DNA from: Ciceribacter sichuanensis
GTDB lineage: Bacteria > Pseudomonadota > Alphaproteobacteria > Rhizobiales > Rhizobiaceae
Length of the DNA stretch: 64,000 bases
Direction of reading: 5' to 3'
NCBI RefSeq assembly: GCF_024055605.1
Contig: NZ_JAMXLX010000013.1
Location: forward strand, 22,429 to 86,428
Shown: piece after piece, positions 32,318 to 41,423 of the stretch
Layout of the letters: every line of letters starts with the position of its first letter
Numbering within the stretch: position 1 is the first letter of the stretch
Made by a program: the position numbers and the translations under genes
The notes under the pieces: model-generated
Told to the model about the DNA's origin: nothing
Databases searched by the model: none
What the model saw: the letters and a program-made list of their open reading frames with translations, nothing else

Positions 32318-34003
32318 ATGAATCTGTTAAATCAATTACTTCAGATGTTTAAGAATCTGGCGTCGCTGGGGCAAACCAGGCTCCTGGCAATGGCCGGCGT
32401 CGCCATCGTTTCCTTCGCGCTCATCATATCGGCAGCAATTTTCGTCAATAAGCCTGCCTACGAGACCCTTTATGTCGGGTTGGAGCCAACGGATCTCAAT
32501 CAGGTCAGCATTGCGCTTGCTGAATCGGGCATCGATTTCGAGACAGGTACGGACGGAAAAAGCCTGAAGGTTCCGGCGGGCATGACCAGTAAGGCTCGCC
32601 TTCTGCTCGCCGAACGCGGTTTGCCGAACAGCGCCAATGCCGGCTATGAACTGTTTGACAATGTCGGTTCGCTCGGCCTGACCTCCTTCATGCAGGAAGT
32701 GACCCGCGTGCGCGCCCTTGAAGGCGAAATCGCCCGGACCATCCAGCAGATCAACGGCATCGCAGCCGCTCGCGTTCATATCGTCCTCCCGGATGTCGGC
32801 AATTTCCGCCGTGGTGAGCAGAAGCCGACGGCTTCCGTCATGATTCGAGCGAGCAGTGAAACCGGGCGGAAGGCGGCTTCCTCCATCCGCCACATGGTCG
32901 CATCTGCGGTCCCCGGCCTCGATGTCGAGGATGTTACCATTCTGGATTCCACCGGTCAGCTTCTCGCTTCCGGCGATGAAAACGGCGGCCCGGCAAATCG
33001 TTCGCTCGGTGTCGTGCAGTCCGTACAGCAGGAAATCGAATCCAACATCGACAAGGCCCTTGCGCCCTTCCTGGGCATGGACAACTTCCGCTCCAGCGTT
33101 ACGGCCCAGCTCAACACCGATACCCAGCAGATCCAGGAAACCGTCTACGACCCGGAATCGCGCGTCGAGCGTTCGGTTCGGGTCACGAAGGAAGCCCAGA
33201 AGTCGCAATCGCGTGCACAGGATACTGCTGCTACCGTCGAACAGAACGTTCCGCAGAGCGCACCTCAAGGCGGCGTTGGCGGGCCGGAATCGTCCGACGA
33301 GGCGAACAAGAAGGAAGAGCAGACCAACTACGAGATCAACAGCAAGACCATCGCGACGGTCAAGAACAGCTACACGGTCGAGAAGCTCTCCGTTGCCGTC
33401 GTGGTCAACAAAGGTCGTATTGCCAAGATGGTCGGCGAACCCGTCGATCAGGCCAAGGTCGATGCCTACCTCGCCGAGATGCAGAAGATCGTCTCGTCTG
33501 CCGCAGGCCTCAACAACGACCGCGGCGACGTCGTGACGCTGACGGCGATGGACTTCCTCGAAAACCAGTTGCTCGAAGAGGCGGCATCCGGCCCCGGCGT
33601 CATGGATATGCTGAGCCGCAACCTCGGCGGTATCATCAACTCGCTCGCCTTTGTCGCAGTCGCCTTCCTGATCGTGTGGATGGGCATCCGTCCGATGGTT
33701 CGCACAGCAAACGGCGGTGCTGCCGCCATCGCCGGCGGCTCGGAGCAGGCGGCAGGTCTCGAACTGCCGGACTTCTCTCCCGCTCTCGGCGGTACGGGTG
33801 GTGGTGCCCTTATGGATGGCTTCGGTTCGGATTTCGGCTTCGATTCCACCGACGACCTGCTCACCATGGAAGAAGATCCGAATGGCGGCTTCAACCGCCG
33901 CGTCAAGGAAGGTCCAGAGCGGCGTCTATCCCGCATGGTGGAGATCAGCGAAGAACGCGCCGCCAAGATCCTTCGCAAATGGGCAGTCGACAAGGCCGCC
34001 TGA
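32318..34003 (+). CDS. fliF: Flagellar MS-ring protein FliF
   Basis: With the start at 32318 the product has 561 residues, close to other rhizobial FliF proteins. The frame is open another 48 codons upstream, but that extension lacks family resemblance. Two membrane helices flank a large periplasmic ring-building region: one near residues 20-42 and one near 425-447. Conserved ring motifs include 'YETLYVGLEPTDLNQV' and 'VTRVRALEGEIARTIQQI'. The C terminus (about 535-560, 'ISEERAAKILRKWA') binds FliG. It ends the chemotaxis operon, just before a strong terminator. Confidence 0.95.
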   Translation: MNLLNQLLQMFKNLASLGQTRLLAMAGVAIVSFALIISAAIFVNKPAYETLYVGLEPTDLNQVSIALAESGIDFETGTDGKSLKVPAGMTSKARLLLAERGLPNSANAGYELFDNVGSLGLTSFMQEVTRVRALEGEIARTIQQINGIAAARVHIVLPDVGNFRRGEQKPTASVMIRASSETGRKAASSIRHMVASAVPGLDVEDVTILDSTGQLLASGDENGGPANRSLGVVQSVQQEIESNIDKALAPFLGMDNFRSSVTAQLNTDTQQIQETVYDPESRVERSVRVTKEAQKSQSRAQDTAATVEQNVPQSAPQGGVGGPESSDEANKKEEQTNYEINSKTIATVKNSYTVEKLSVAVVVNKGRIAKMVGEPVDQAKVDAYLAEMQKIVSSAAGLNNDRGDVVTLTAMDFLENQLLEEAASGPGVMDMLSRNLGGIINSLAFVAVAFLIVWMGIRPMVRTANGGAAAIAGGSEQAAGLELPDFSPALGGTGGGALMDGFGSDFGFDSTDDLLTMEEDPNGGFNRRVKEGPERRLSRMVEISEERAAKILRKWAVDKAA

Positions 34004-34028
34004 CAGGGAGAATGAGCTTGATTATAGA

Positions 34029-34056
34029 ACGCGCCGGTCTTGCCGGCGCGTTTTTC
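34029..34056 (+). terminator. Rho-independent terminator after fliF
   Basis: A 9-bp perfect stem (acgcgccgg / ccggcgcgt) with a 5-base loop is followed by 'tttttc'. It starts 26 bases after the fliF stop and ends the che-fliF transcript. Confidence 0.92.
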
Positions 34057-34299
34057 GTTGCGTTCAGTCGCAAGGCTGCATTTGTCTGGGTGTTTTGCAG
34101 GTTCCCGAACACCTCAATCGGCAGCGACGCCGGAAGTTGGGGACTCCCCGTTCCGGGATGTGATCTTTGGCTCTTTATCTTTTAAAATGCCTGTGATTCG
34201 TTAGCAGGAGAAGGCGGTGCCATCTGGCTGTCCAGGCCAGAAACCGGAAGTCCGCCGGGCTTTCCCATCATGGAATCGTCCTTGCGAGGGGCCAGAGAA

Positions 34300-35046
34300 A
34301 TGGACTTGGAGCAATCCAGAGAGGATGCCGGAGGCAGGGCGGGGTCGCGCCCGGCAACTGCGGGTCCGCAGGTGTCCATTTCACGGGAGGCCTTGTTGCG
34401 CGATCTCGCGGCCGCGGCACAATCGGGGCATATGAGTGCCGGTCTTCGCATCCTCACCCGTTATGTCGGCGCCAGCCATTTCCTGCTCGCCCGTTATGAC
34501 CTCGTGCAGGAAAACGGACTGGATTTCGTGGTGTCTTCTGACTGGCCGTTCGATCTCGTGCGCAGGCTCGAGAGCGAAATCGCAGCCACCTATTCCCGCA
34601 CCACCGAGCTTGAGAAGTGTCTCTCGGTGCTGCAGCCGAAATTCGGCCTTTTGCCTGATGATGCGGATATACCTGATGACACCAGCCGCCAATATTGTTC
34701 CCTGACGCTCAGCGTCGGCCGCACCCGCTTTTCGCTCATGCTGCTTTTCGATGAGGACATCGTCCTCTCGCCGGAACGTCTGCGGGAAGTTGGCCTTCTT
34801 GCCGGCTATTGCGTCAGCCTCACGAACAGCGGCGGCCAGAAGGTCGATCGCGATTTCGATCTGACGGAACGCGAACTCGAATGCCTGTTCTGGATTGCCG
34901 AAGGCAAGACCTCGGACGAGATCGCCACCATACTGGGAATTTCACGCAATACGATCAACAACTACATCACCAGCGTCATGCGCAAGACGGCCACCAAGAC
35001 GCGTTCGGAGGCCATCGCCTACGCGGTGAGAAATAATCTCGTATGA
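34300..35046 (+). CDS. visN: LuxR-type motility master regulator VisN
   Basis: The 248-residue protein has an N-terminal ligand-binding-type domain (about 25-165, autoinducer-binding-like) and a C-terminal LuxR helix-turn-helix (about 180-245: 'DLTERELECLFWIAEGKTSD', 'ISRNTINNYITSVM'). In Sinorhizobium VisN and VisR form a heterodimer that activates rem and the flagellar regulon. The start at 34300 is supported by a 'gaggggg'-like site 8 bases upstream; an ATG ten codons earlier lacks one. Its stop overlaps the earliest possible visR start. Confidence 0.93.
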   Translation: MDLEQSREDAGGRAGSRPATAGPQVSISREALLRDLAAAAQSGHMSAGLRILTRYVGASHFLLARYDLVQENGLDFVVSSDWPFDLVRRLESEIAATYSRTTELEKCLSVLQPKFGLLPDDADIPDDTSRQYCSLTLSVGRTRFSLMLLFDEDIVLSPERLREVGLLAGYCVSLTNSGGQKVDRDFDLTERELECLFWIAEGKTSDEIATILGISRNTINNYITSVMRKTATKTRSEAIAYAVRNNLV

Positions 35047-35060
35047 AGGGGAAAGAGGGA

Positions 35061-35810
35061 ATGGGATATCCGCCGGGGATGATGGAAGGTGTGCGGGGCG
35101 ACCAGCTCTCCCCAGGCACCCGCCACGCGATATCCCGCTCCGATATCTTTCCCAAGCTCGTTTCTCTTCAGCGTTCTCTCCATGCCAAGGGTTTTACCGT
35201 CCTCAAGCTCGTCGGTGGCAGCGTTCCATCCAAGCGCCGGCTTGAGCCGGAATACGAGAGCTGGGGGGCTGCCCTTCCCGCGGGAAGCGACAGCCTGATC
35301 GCGGCCTATGGCGAGGCCATGCTGGCCCATCTGGAGACCTCGCTTCTGCCGCTGACATGGAGTGCCGAAGATCCGGCAAGTTTTGCCGAAGCTTCTGATT
35401 TCACCGCTTTTGTCCGTCAGTTGAAACCGCGCATCCTGCCCTATTCGGGTATCGCTTTTCCCGTCAGGCTCGGTGCTGTCGGCAATGGTCTCGTAGTCTT
35501 CGCAACGACGGGCGGCGTGGATATTCCGGGTGAAGTCATCATCGAGGCTCATGGCCGTTGCGGCCGGATCATGATGGACATTCTTTCGATCGAGGAGCGG
35601 CGCGCCATGCCGGCTGAGGCACTGAGCGATCGCGAAATCGCCTGTCTGCAGCTCGCGGGCGACGGCCGGATCAGCGAAGAGATCGCCGAACGGCTCGGCC
35701 TGTCGGTCCATACGGTCAATGCCTATCTCGGCTCGGCGACGATCAAGCTCGATTCCGTCAATCGCATCCAGGCAATCGCGAAAGCCATTCGGCTGGGCTA
35801 CATCACCTGA
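35061..35810 (+). CDS. visR: LuxR-type motility master regulator VisR
   Basis: The 249-residue protein pairs with VisN. Its sensor part (about 20-170) is followed by a LuxR helix-turn-helix: 'ALSDREIACLQLAGDGRISE' and 'LGLSVHTVNAYLGSATIKL'. The start at 35061 has 'aagggg' 9 bases upstream. An ATG at 35043 would overlap visN by 4 bases and cannot be excluded. The gene is convergent with flhB, 29 bp away, with no strong terminator between. Confidence 0.92.
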   Translation: MGYPPGMMEGVRGDQLSPGTRHAISRSDIFPKLVSLQRSLHAKGFTVLKLVGGSVPSKRRLEPEYESWGAALPAGSDSLIAAYGEAMLAHLETSLLPLTWSAEDPASFAEASDFTAFVRQLKPRILPYSGIAFPVRLGAVGNGLVVFATTGGVDIPGEVIIEAHGRCGRIMMDILSIEERRAMPAEALSDREIACLQLAGDGRISEEIAERLGLSVHTVNAYLGSATIKLDSVNRIQAIAKAIRLGYIT

Positions 35811-35839
35811 CAAGCTGACGACCTGAGCGGTGCGTTCTA

Positions 35840-36919
35840 TCAGCGTGCGCGGCGCTTCGCCCGTGCGGCGTAGACGCGGTGCACGAGTTCCGCAACGGCC
35901 TTGTAGAATGCCGACGGAATGACGTTGTCCACTGCGACCTGGGCGAACATTGCGCGCGCAAGCGGCGGATCCTCGAAGATCGGGATGTTGTTCTGCTGGG
36001 CTATCTCGCGGATTTTAAAAGCCACAAGGTCCTGTCCCTTGGCCACGACCACAGGTGCGTCGCTTTCCTCGCGCACATAGCGCAGTGCGACGGCATAGTG
36101 CGTCGGGTTGGTGATGACGAGCGTCGCGCGCGGCACGTTGTTGATCATTCGGCGACGAGCCCGGTCACGTGCGATCGAGCGCTGGCGGGCCTTGACGATG
36201 GGGTCGCCCTGCGACTGCTTGTGCTCGTCCTTGACGTCCTGCTTGCTCATGCGCAACTGCGTGTACCAGTAATGACGCGTCCAGAAGAAGTCGATGACGG
36301 CCAGTACCGCCGTGGCGGCCAGAATGACCAGCATGATCCGCTTCAGGATCGTCATGATCTTGACGAAGATGACCTGCGGATCGGAAAACATTGCATCCAG
36401 CGCGCCGAAATAGTCGGATCGCAGGACAAAGACCATCACGACGGAGACGATGATGATCTTGAACAGTGACTTGCCGAATTCGATGAGGCCGGTGATGCTG
36501 AACAGGCGTTCCCAACCCTTGACGATCGAGACGCGATTGGCCTGAGGTCTGATGCGCTCCAGAACCAGCTGCGGCATGTTCTGCACCACGTTCGAGCCGA
36601 CGCCGAACAGAAGAAACAGCACGGCGGCCGGCAGAAAAAGCGCGCTCATCTCCCAGCCGAGATGGGTGAAGAGCGACACCACATCCGTGGATGTCGATAT
36701 TTTCCACTGGTCCGGTTGTTCGAAGAGGTCGCGCAGGCTTTCACCAAGCCGCGCAACGCCGGAGGGCACGAAAAAGACGAGATAAATATAGAAGGCGAGG
36801 GACGAGGCGAAGATCGGGACCTCTCGTGAGGAAGGCGTATTACCTTTCTCGACCGCGTCCCTTAGTTTTTTCTCTGTCGGGTCTTCTGTTTTACTGTCTT
36901 TATCCTGGTCGTCGGCCAC
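35840..36919 (-). CDS. flhB: Flagellar export switch protein FlhB
   Basis: The 359-residue protein of the flagellar type III export apparatus has four membrane helices (about 36-55, 90-112, 148-168 and 192-212). Its cytoplasmic domain contains the autocleavage motif 'ITNPTHYAVAL' (N271-P272). Cleavage switches export from rod/hook to filament substrates. The charged N terminus 'TEDPTEKKLRDAVEKGNTPS' is typical. It is the last gene of the motA-fliM-fliN-fliG-flhB block, separated from fliG by a 140-bp gap that contains a hairpin. Confidence 0.96.
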   Translation of the reverse strand: MADDQDKDSKTEDPTEKKLRDAVEKGNTPSSREVPIFASSLAFYIYLVFFVPSGVARLGESLRDLFEQPDQWKISTSTDVVSLFTHLGWEMSALFLPAAVLFLLFGVGSNVVQNMPQLVLERIRPQANRVSIVKGWERLFSITGLIEFGKSLFKIIIVSVVMVFVLRSDYFGALDAMFSDPQVIFVKIMTILKRIMLVILAATAVLAVIDFFWTRHYWYTQLRMSKQDVKDEHKQSQGDPIVKARQRSIARDRARRRMINNVPRATLVITNPTHYAVALRYVREESDAPVVVAKGQDLVAFKIREIAQQNNIPIFEDPPLARAMFAQVAVDNVIPSAFYKAVAELVHRVYAARAKRRAR

Positions 36920-36994
36920 GTCCGGTTCCTTGTTCGCCAGGGTTCGCTTGCGCTGGCCGATTCAAGTGTGAGCCGGCCGCGTGGAAAACTAGAC

Positions 36995-37023
36995 GCCCAC
37001 CGATTGGCATTCAATCGGCGGGC
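36995..37023 (-). other. Intercistronic hairpin between fliG and flhB
   Basis: A 12-bp stem with one mismatch (gcccaccgattg / caatcggcgggc) and a 5-base loop lies in the 140-bp gap. On the minus strand it is followed by 'gtctagttttcc', so it could attenuate transcription into flhB or stabilise the upstream mRNA. Confidence 0.6.
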
Positions 37024-37059
37024 GCAAGCAGTCTGGTGTTTTCAACAGTCGTGCGTGTC

Positions 37060-38100
37060 TCAGGCGGCCTGCGTCTTGTCGTCTTCCGCTTCCTTGAGCT
37101 GGATTTGCCCGGAATTGGCGAGGCGGATGGCTTCCTGTGCCACTGCGCGGCGTGCAATGGCGACTTCGCGCGGATTGATTCCCGCCGTGCCGGACTGCAG
37201 GTCCGATTCGATCATGCGGCGCGAACGCGGGCTGATCGAGGAAAGCACGCATTCGCGGATCTCCATCGTGGCGCCACGGAGCGCCATCGTGAGGATGTCG
37301 CCCGAGATGTCGTTGAGCAGCATGACGCGGCTGCGCTGCGGCATTGCCAGAAGGTCTTCGAAAAGGAAGATCTTCGGACGGACCTTGTTGACCGATTCCC
37401 GGCTGATCGATTCCAGCGAGTTGAGCAGGGTATCGACTTCGGGTTTTTCCAGTTCGTTCATCAGTTCGGCGACCTTCGTCGAACCCGTCGAATTGCGTTC
37501 CGCATCGATTTCGGAAATCAGGTCGTGAACCCGGTTCTCGATGATTTGCGCGGCCTTCGGGCTGACGTTCTTCAGGTTCACCGTACGGTTCATGATGTCG
37601 GCGCGCCGGCTTTCCGGCAGCTTCAGGAGAACCTTTGCGCCGAAGGAAGACGGCAGCATGGAAAGGATGTAGGCGACGGTCTGGGGATGTTCGCGCATCA
37701 GGAACTTCGCGATGAAGTCCGGATCGGCGTCCTGCAGCCTGTCCCAGATCGAAGCCTCGTAGGCCTGGAAGGCGGTACGGCGGCCGAGCAGGCCGTCGAC
37801 TTCTTCCGGCGTCAGGCCTTCCTCGAGAATGCTCTCGATGGCCTTCGCATTGTCCATGAGACCCGCACCTTCGGTGAACAGGTCCTCGAATTCATTGACG
37901 AGTTCGGCGAGCTCATCCGGCGGGATGGTCCGAAGTGTCTGGGCCGATGCAATGATCGTCTGCAGTTCGGCCTGGGTGAAATACTTCAGAAGCTTTCCGG
38001 CGACACCTTTCCCCATGGCAAGCAGAACCGCCGCGGCCTTGTCTGCCTGGGATAGCGGCTTGCCCGTCAATGGGCCGCCGAAATCGTCAAAGTCCATCAT
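37060..38100 (-). CDS. fliG: Flagellar motor switch protein FliG
   Basis: The 346-residue C-ring protein carries torque-generating charged residues in its C-terminal domain ('DILTMALRGATMEIRECVLS', 'SPRSRRMIESDL'). The middle domain has the EHPQ-type motif 'REHPQTVAYIL' for FliM binding. The N-terminal part, about 15-110, binds FliF. A 'gagaggaaag' ribosome-binding site precedes a double ATG. No unusual residue changes were seen. Confidence 0.96.
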   Translation of the reverse strand: MMDFDDFGGPLTGKPLSQADKAAAVLLAMGKGVAGKLLKYFTQAELQTIIASAQTLRTIPPDELAELVNEFEDLFTEGAGLMDNAKAIESILEEGLTPEEVDGLLGRRTAFQAYEASIWDRLQDADPDFIAKFLMREHPQTVAYILSMLPSSFGAKVLLKLPESRRADIMNRTVNLKNVSPKAAQIIENRVHDLISEIDAERNSTGSTKVAELMNELEKPEVDTLLNSLESISRESVNKVRPKIFLFEDLLAMPQRSRVMLLNDISGDILTMALRGATMEIRECVLSSISPRSRRMIESDLQSGTAGINPREVAIARRAVAQEAIRLANSGQIQLKEAEDDKTQAA

Positions 38101-38129
38101 GGTCTTTCCTCTCTGGCCCCGGGAGCGGG

Positions 38130-38714
38130 TCAGGATATCTTGGTGCTCATCACTTCGATCAGTTTAACGCCGAAACGGGTATCATCGTTTTCGAGAACGG
38201 TGATCTCGCCGCGGGCGATGCGGCGGCCATTGACCATGATCTCGACCGGCTCGCCGATCTTCTTGTCCAGGGCGATGATGGCGCCTTCCTCCAGGCTCAT
38301 CAAGCCGGAGACCTGCATGCGGCTGGAGCCGAGCACGATCTGGACGTCGATCGGAATATCCATGATCAGGTCGAGATTGGCCGTCAGCGCGCTGCCTGGC
38401 TCCTGCGACGGGGCGGACGAGCCGCCGAAATCACTGTCGCCGAAGCTAGAGCCGCCGAAGTCGGAGCTCGGGCCGCCGAGGGCGGCTCCGCCGAAATCGT
38501 TGTCGAAACCCGAAAGCGGATCGGCCTTGGCTGCTCCCATGGAAAAGTCGGAACCGAGATCGGATCCAAAGTCGCTGCCGATATCCGGCAGGGTACCTTC
38601 TGCGTCGTTCTTCAGCACGCCGCGCAGGTCGTCGACCGCCTGGTCGAAATCGGTGTCGGGCGTCGGCATCGCGAACGCGTCATCTTCGGTCAAAGGTGTT
38701 TTCTTTGTAGCCAT
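38130..38714 (-). CDS. fliN: Flagellar motor switch protein FliN with low-complexity N terminus
   Basis: The C-terminal 80 residues (about 110-194) are the SpoA/FliN domain: 'LDLIMDIPIDVQIVLGSSRM', 'GSVIALD'-type turn 'EEGAIIALDKKIGEPVEI' and 'RGEITVLENDDTRFGVKL'. They form the base of the C-ring with FliM. The N-terminal 105 residues are acidic and low-complexity, with repeated DFG/FGGSS units. FliN of enteric bacteria is about 137 residues, so this is an extended form, as in other rhizobia. It is followed by fliG 29 bp downstream. Confidence 0.95.
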   Translation of the reverse strand: MATKKTPLTEDDAFAMPTPDTDFDQAVDDLRGVLKNDAEGTLPDIGSDFGSDLGSDFSMGAAKADPLSGFDNDFGGAALGGPSSDFGGSSFGDSDFGGSSAPSQEPGSALTANLDLIMDIPIDVQIVLGSSRMQVSGLMSLEEGAIIALDKKIGEPVEIMVNGRRIARGEITVLENDDTRFGVKLIEVMSTKIS

Positions 38715-38789
38715 GGATTCATTATTCCCGTTGAAACTTGCCTCAACCTGCCTTTCGTCAAGGCCTGCATGAAATGCCTGGTGATGACC

Positions 38790-39743
38790 CTAACCCATCA
38801 AATGTCTTAGAATTTCATCTTCACTGCTGACGTTATCCTTCACCCGGACGGTGTATTTCTCGCCGGCGCGGCCGAATTCACACCGGTACATTTCCTTGCC
38901 GTTGGCGCTGACGTCGACCGTGACGTCGCCCTTCTCCTTGAAGGGAATGACATCGCCGGCGGTGAGCCGGGAGATTGTCTTCAGCGTGAGGGTTTGCAGA
39001 CGGATGCGTGCTTCGAGCGTCACCTGCGAGCGGCGAACCTGCTCGGCGATCTGGTCGGCCCATTCCTTGCGATTGCGCGACATCTGGCCCTTGGACTTCG
39101 GCACGGTCACGACCGTTTTCAGCAGGGCCTTCTGCGGGATCACCAGGTAGAATTCCGAGGAGACCGGACCGAGATCTATACCCATTCTGACGACGACTGC
39201 GAACTGGTCGACATGGTCGTCCTCGACCTTGGCGCGGTCCTCGGCATTGTGCGGCTTCTCGATGAGGGGTTCGAAACCGCCGGGTGCGTTGACGCCAGAG
39301 CGCAGCACGTTGGCGATCTTGTCGAAAACCATCGAGGAAAGATCGAGTTCGATTCGCGACAATGGCCGGTGCACCGGTTCCTCGATCGTCTCGGGAAGCG
39401 CACCCAGCAGGTTTTCCATCAGGGTGATGACGAAGGAATTGTTGCAGCCCAGCACGAAACCGGGAGACCAGTTGCGCAGCGAAGCGTCAGCCAGCACGAC
39501 GTTGTCGCCAAGGTCGGCGATGACGTCGTTCATGAGCCCCGATTCGTGACCCTTGTAGTGAACCTGCATATCGAGGCCGGTCTCACTGTGGAAGATATCC
39601 GGCAGGAACTCCGAATAGAGCTGCCCGAAGTCAGAGCACAGCTTCTCGACCGTTTTCTTGTCGCCGAGCGCGCCGGTGAGCCTGGAGAGCAGCGCGTGAT
39701 CCATTGCGGGGGCTGCCTTTGTCTTTGCTTCCGCCATCGTCAA
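38790..39743 (-). CDS. fliM: Flagellar motor switch protein FliM
   Basis: The 317-residue C-ring protein has a middle CheC-like domain (about 45-225) and a C-terminal SpoA domain (about 235-310, 'LEARIRLQTLTLKTISRLTA', 'GDVIPFKEKGDVTVDV'). The N-terminal CheY-binding peptide of enteric FliM is replaced by a short Ala/Lys-rich start. Its ATG overlaps the motA stop (ATGA), so the two are translationally coupled. CheY2-P is the expected ligand. Confidence 0.93.
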   Translation of the reverse strand: MTMAEAKTKAAPAMDHALLSRLTGALGDKKTVEKLCSDFGQLYSEFLPDIFHSETGLDMQVHYKGHESGLMNDVIADLGDNVVLADASLRNWSPGFVLGCNNSFVITLMENLLGALPETIEEPVHRPLSRIELDLSSMVFDKIANVLRSGVNAPGGFEPLIEKPHNAEDRAKVEDDHVDQFAVVVRMGIDLGPVSSEFYLVIPQKALLKTVVTVPKSKGQMSRNRKEWADQIAEQVRRSQVTLEARIRLQTLTLKTISRLTAGDVIPFKEKGDVTVDVSANGKEMYRCEFGRAGEKYTVRVKDNVSSEDEILRHLMG

Positions 39744-40612
39744 GCCGCCTTGTTCTCGCCGCCGGGGTTCATCATTTCCTGCTCGACCGCGTCGATCGAC
39801 GGACGTTCATAGGAGGAGATCGTCTTGCGGCCATATTCGAGCGCGACCTGCGGAACCGAGCCGTTCATGTAGGCGAGCAGGGTCTGCTTGACGATGATGT
39901 AGAGGCGATGCTGCTTGGTCCGGACGATCTTGATCTGTGCCGAGATCGGGTTGCAGATCGAGTAGGAAAGGATGATGCCGAGCATGGTGCCGACGAGAGC
40001 CGCACCGATCAGTCCGCCCAGGACTTCCGGCGATTCGTTGATCTTGCCCATCGCCTTGATAACGCCGAGAACCGCCGCGACGATACCGATCGCCGGGAAG
40101 CTGTCGCCCATGGCGACGATGGAGTGATAAGGCTTCATCTTGTCGTGCAGGACGGTGTCGATTTCCTCGTCCATCAGCGCTTCGATCTCGTGGGAGCGGG
40201 CATTGCCGATGATGATGAGGCGGACGTAGTCGCAGACGAATGCGGTCAGTTCCTTGTTTTTCAGGACCGATGGCGCTGCCTGGAAGATCGAGGATTCCTC
40301 GGGGTTGTCGATATGGGCTTCGATCTCGTTGCGGGACTTCGTTCTCAGGTCGCGCATCAGGGAATAGAGAACGCCGAGAACATCAAGGTAATCGCGCTCC
40401 TTCGGAACGGAGTATTTGAATGCTTCGCCGATTGCCTTGCCGGAATCTTTGACCACCTTCATCGGGTTGGCCATGATGAAACCACCAAGGCCGGCGCCGC
40501 CGATAATCATCAGTTCGAAAGGCTGCACGAGAACGTTGACATGCCCGCCCATGGCCATGAACCCGCCAAGGATGCAGCCGAAGGTAATAACAAGTCCTAT
40601 GATAATATTCAT
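39740..40612 (-). CDS. motA: Flagellar stator protein MotA
   Basis: The 290-residue proton-channel stator subunit has four membrane helices (about 2-20, 33-50, 170-190 and 202-222). The cytoplasmic loop contains 'AFKYSVPKERDYLDVLGVLY' and the charged residues that contact FliG. The proline of the 'FPAIGIVAAVLGVIKAMG' helix is the conserved one next to the channel. It is the first gene of the block motA-fliM-fliN-fliG-flhB. motB lies about 19 kb away, as in Sinorhizobium. The ribosome-binding site is weak. Confidence 0.96.
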   Translation of the reverse strand: MNIIIGLVITFGCILGGFMAMGGHVNVLVQPFELMIIGGAGLGGFIMANPMKVVKDSGKAIGEAFKYSVPKERDYLDVLGVLYSLMRDLRTKSRNEIEAHIDNPEESSIFQAAPSVLKNKELTAFVCDYVRLIIIGNARSHEIEALMDEEIDTVLHDKMKPYHSIVAMGDSFPAIGIVAAVLGVIKAMGKINESPEVLGGLIGAALVGTMLGIILSYSICNPISAQIKIVRTKQHRLYIIVKQTLLAYMNGSVPQVALEYGRKTISSYERPSIDAVEQEMMNPGGENKAA

Positions 40613-40856
40613 TTCGTGCCCGCATCTGAACGTTGCTTTTCAGTAGAACCGATAAGCGGCTTTCCTTGCGTGAGGCTGTACCTCGCTGGTTTCTTCCATC
40701 GCGCCGGAAAGTTCCTGTTCCGCAGGGCTTCGGGGCACGGTGAAAACGGCCCGCAGATGCCGCTCAGGATTGCGTACGAAAGGCCGGAAACGGCGAAAGG
40801 CAGGGGGAGCCCGCCTGCCTTTCGTGATTCGGAGCGCATGCCGGAGGTCGCCGGCT
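40613..40856 (-). promoter_or_regulatory. Gap upstream of motA
   Basis: This 244-bp interval separates the flgF-fliI-orf block from motA on the same strand and probably holds the promoter of the motA-flhB operon. No gene or clear terminator was seen. The long frames across it are shadows. Confidence 0.4.
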
Positions 40857-41423
40857 CTATTCGCTGTAGACCGCACCTGTTGAAGTGACGATCTCCCATT
40901 TCCCTTCGTGCTGGCGAAATGCCGCAAGGCGGGAGTTGTCCGGAAGAATGGAGCCAACCTGGACGATGAATATGCCCGACTTGTCCTCGATGAGTGCCCG
41001 GCCATTGGCCACATGAAGGAGCCGCAGATCGCTGCCGCCGGGAAAGGGTTGCGTCTCGCGGCCATCGCCGTTCCCTTGGCCCTCAGGACCGAGACTGGAA
41101 ACGGTCGCAGTCGTCAGCGGGTCGACGTTCGTCTCGGCGGGTATATCGGACCTGTTCTGTGCGTTCAGTTGTTCCGCGGGGCCACGATCGATCCCGACCC
41201 CACCGTTACCGCGTCCCTGCGGCAGGTCGCGAAGCGATTCCCACCCGGCAACGCTGACCCCGAACTTGTCCTGATTGAAGAAGACATACCACGGAAAGGC
41301 GGCTGCCGCCGCCGCGACCGCCATGATGCCGCCGGTCAGCCAGCGGTCGAGCGCGGTCGTGCGTCTTTCCTCGGCGACCGGTTCGTGGGACTTCGGGTGT
41401 TTGTTCTTGCCGATTATTTTCAT
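40857..41423 (-). CDS. Flagellar-cluster membrane protein of unknown function
   Basis: This 188-residue protein (start ATG at 41421-41423, overlapping the fliI stop as TGATG) has one membrane helix near residues 28-50 ('GGIMAVAAAAAAFPWYVFF'). A Gly/Asn-rich periplasmic linker follows, then a C-terminal domain with 'IFIVQVGSILPDNSRLAAF' and 'WEIVTSTGAVY'. I believe rhizobia conserve an equivalent gene at this position in the flagellar island; it has no established function. Translational coupling to fliI implies a role in flagellar assembly or stator function. Confidence 0.75.
   Translation of the reverse strand: MKIIGKNKHPKSHEPVAEERRTTALDRWLTGGIMAVAAAAAAFPWYVFFNQDKFGVSVAGWESLRDLPQGRGNGGVGIDRGPAEQLNAQNRSDIPAETNVDPLTTATVSSLGPEGQGNGDGRETQPFPGGSDLRLLHVANGRALIEDKSGIFIVQVGSILPDNSRLAAFRQHEGKWEIVTSTGAVYSE

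Noticed and set aside
40620..40888. Frames spanning the gap upstream of motA
   Set aside because: They overlap the flanking genes on the wrong strand or run through promoter sequence, with no supporting site or similarity.
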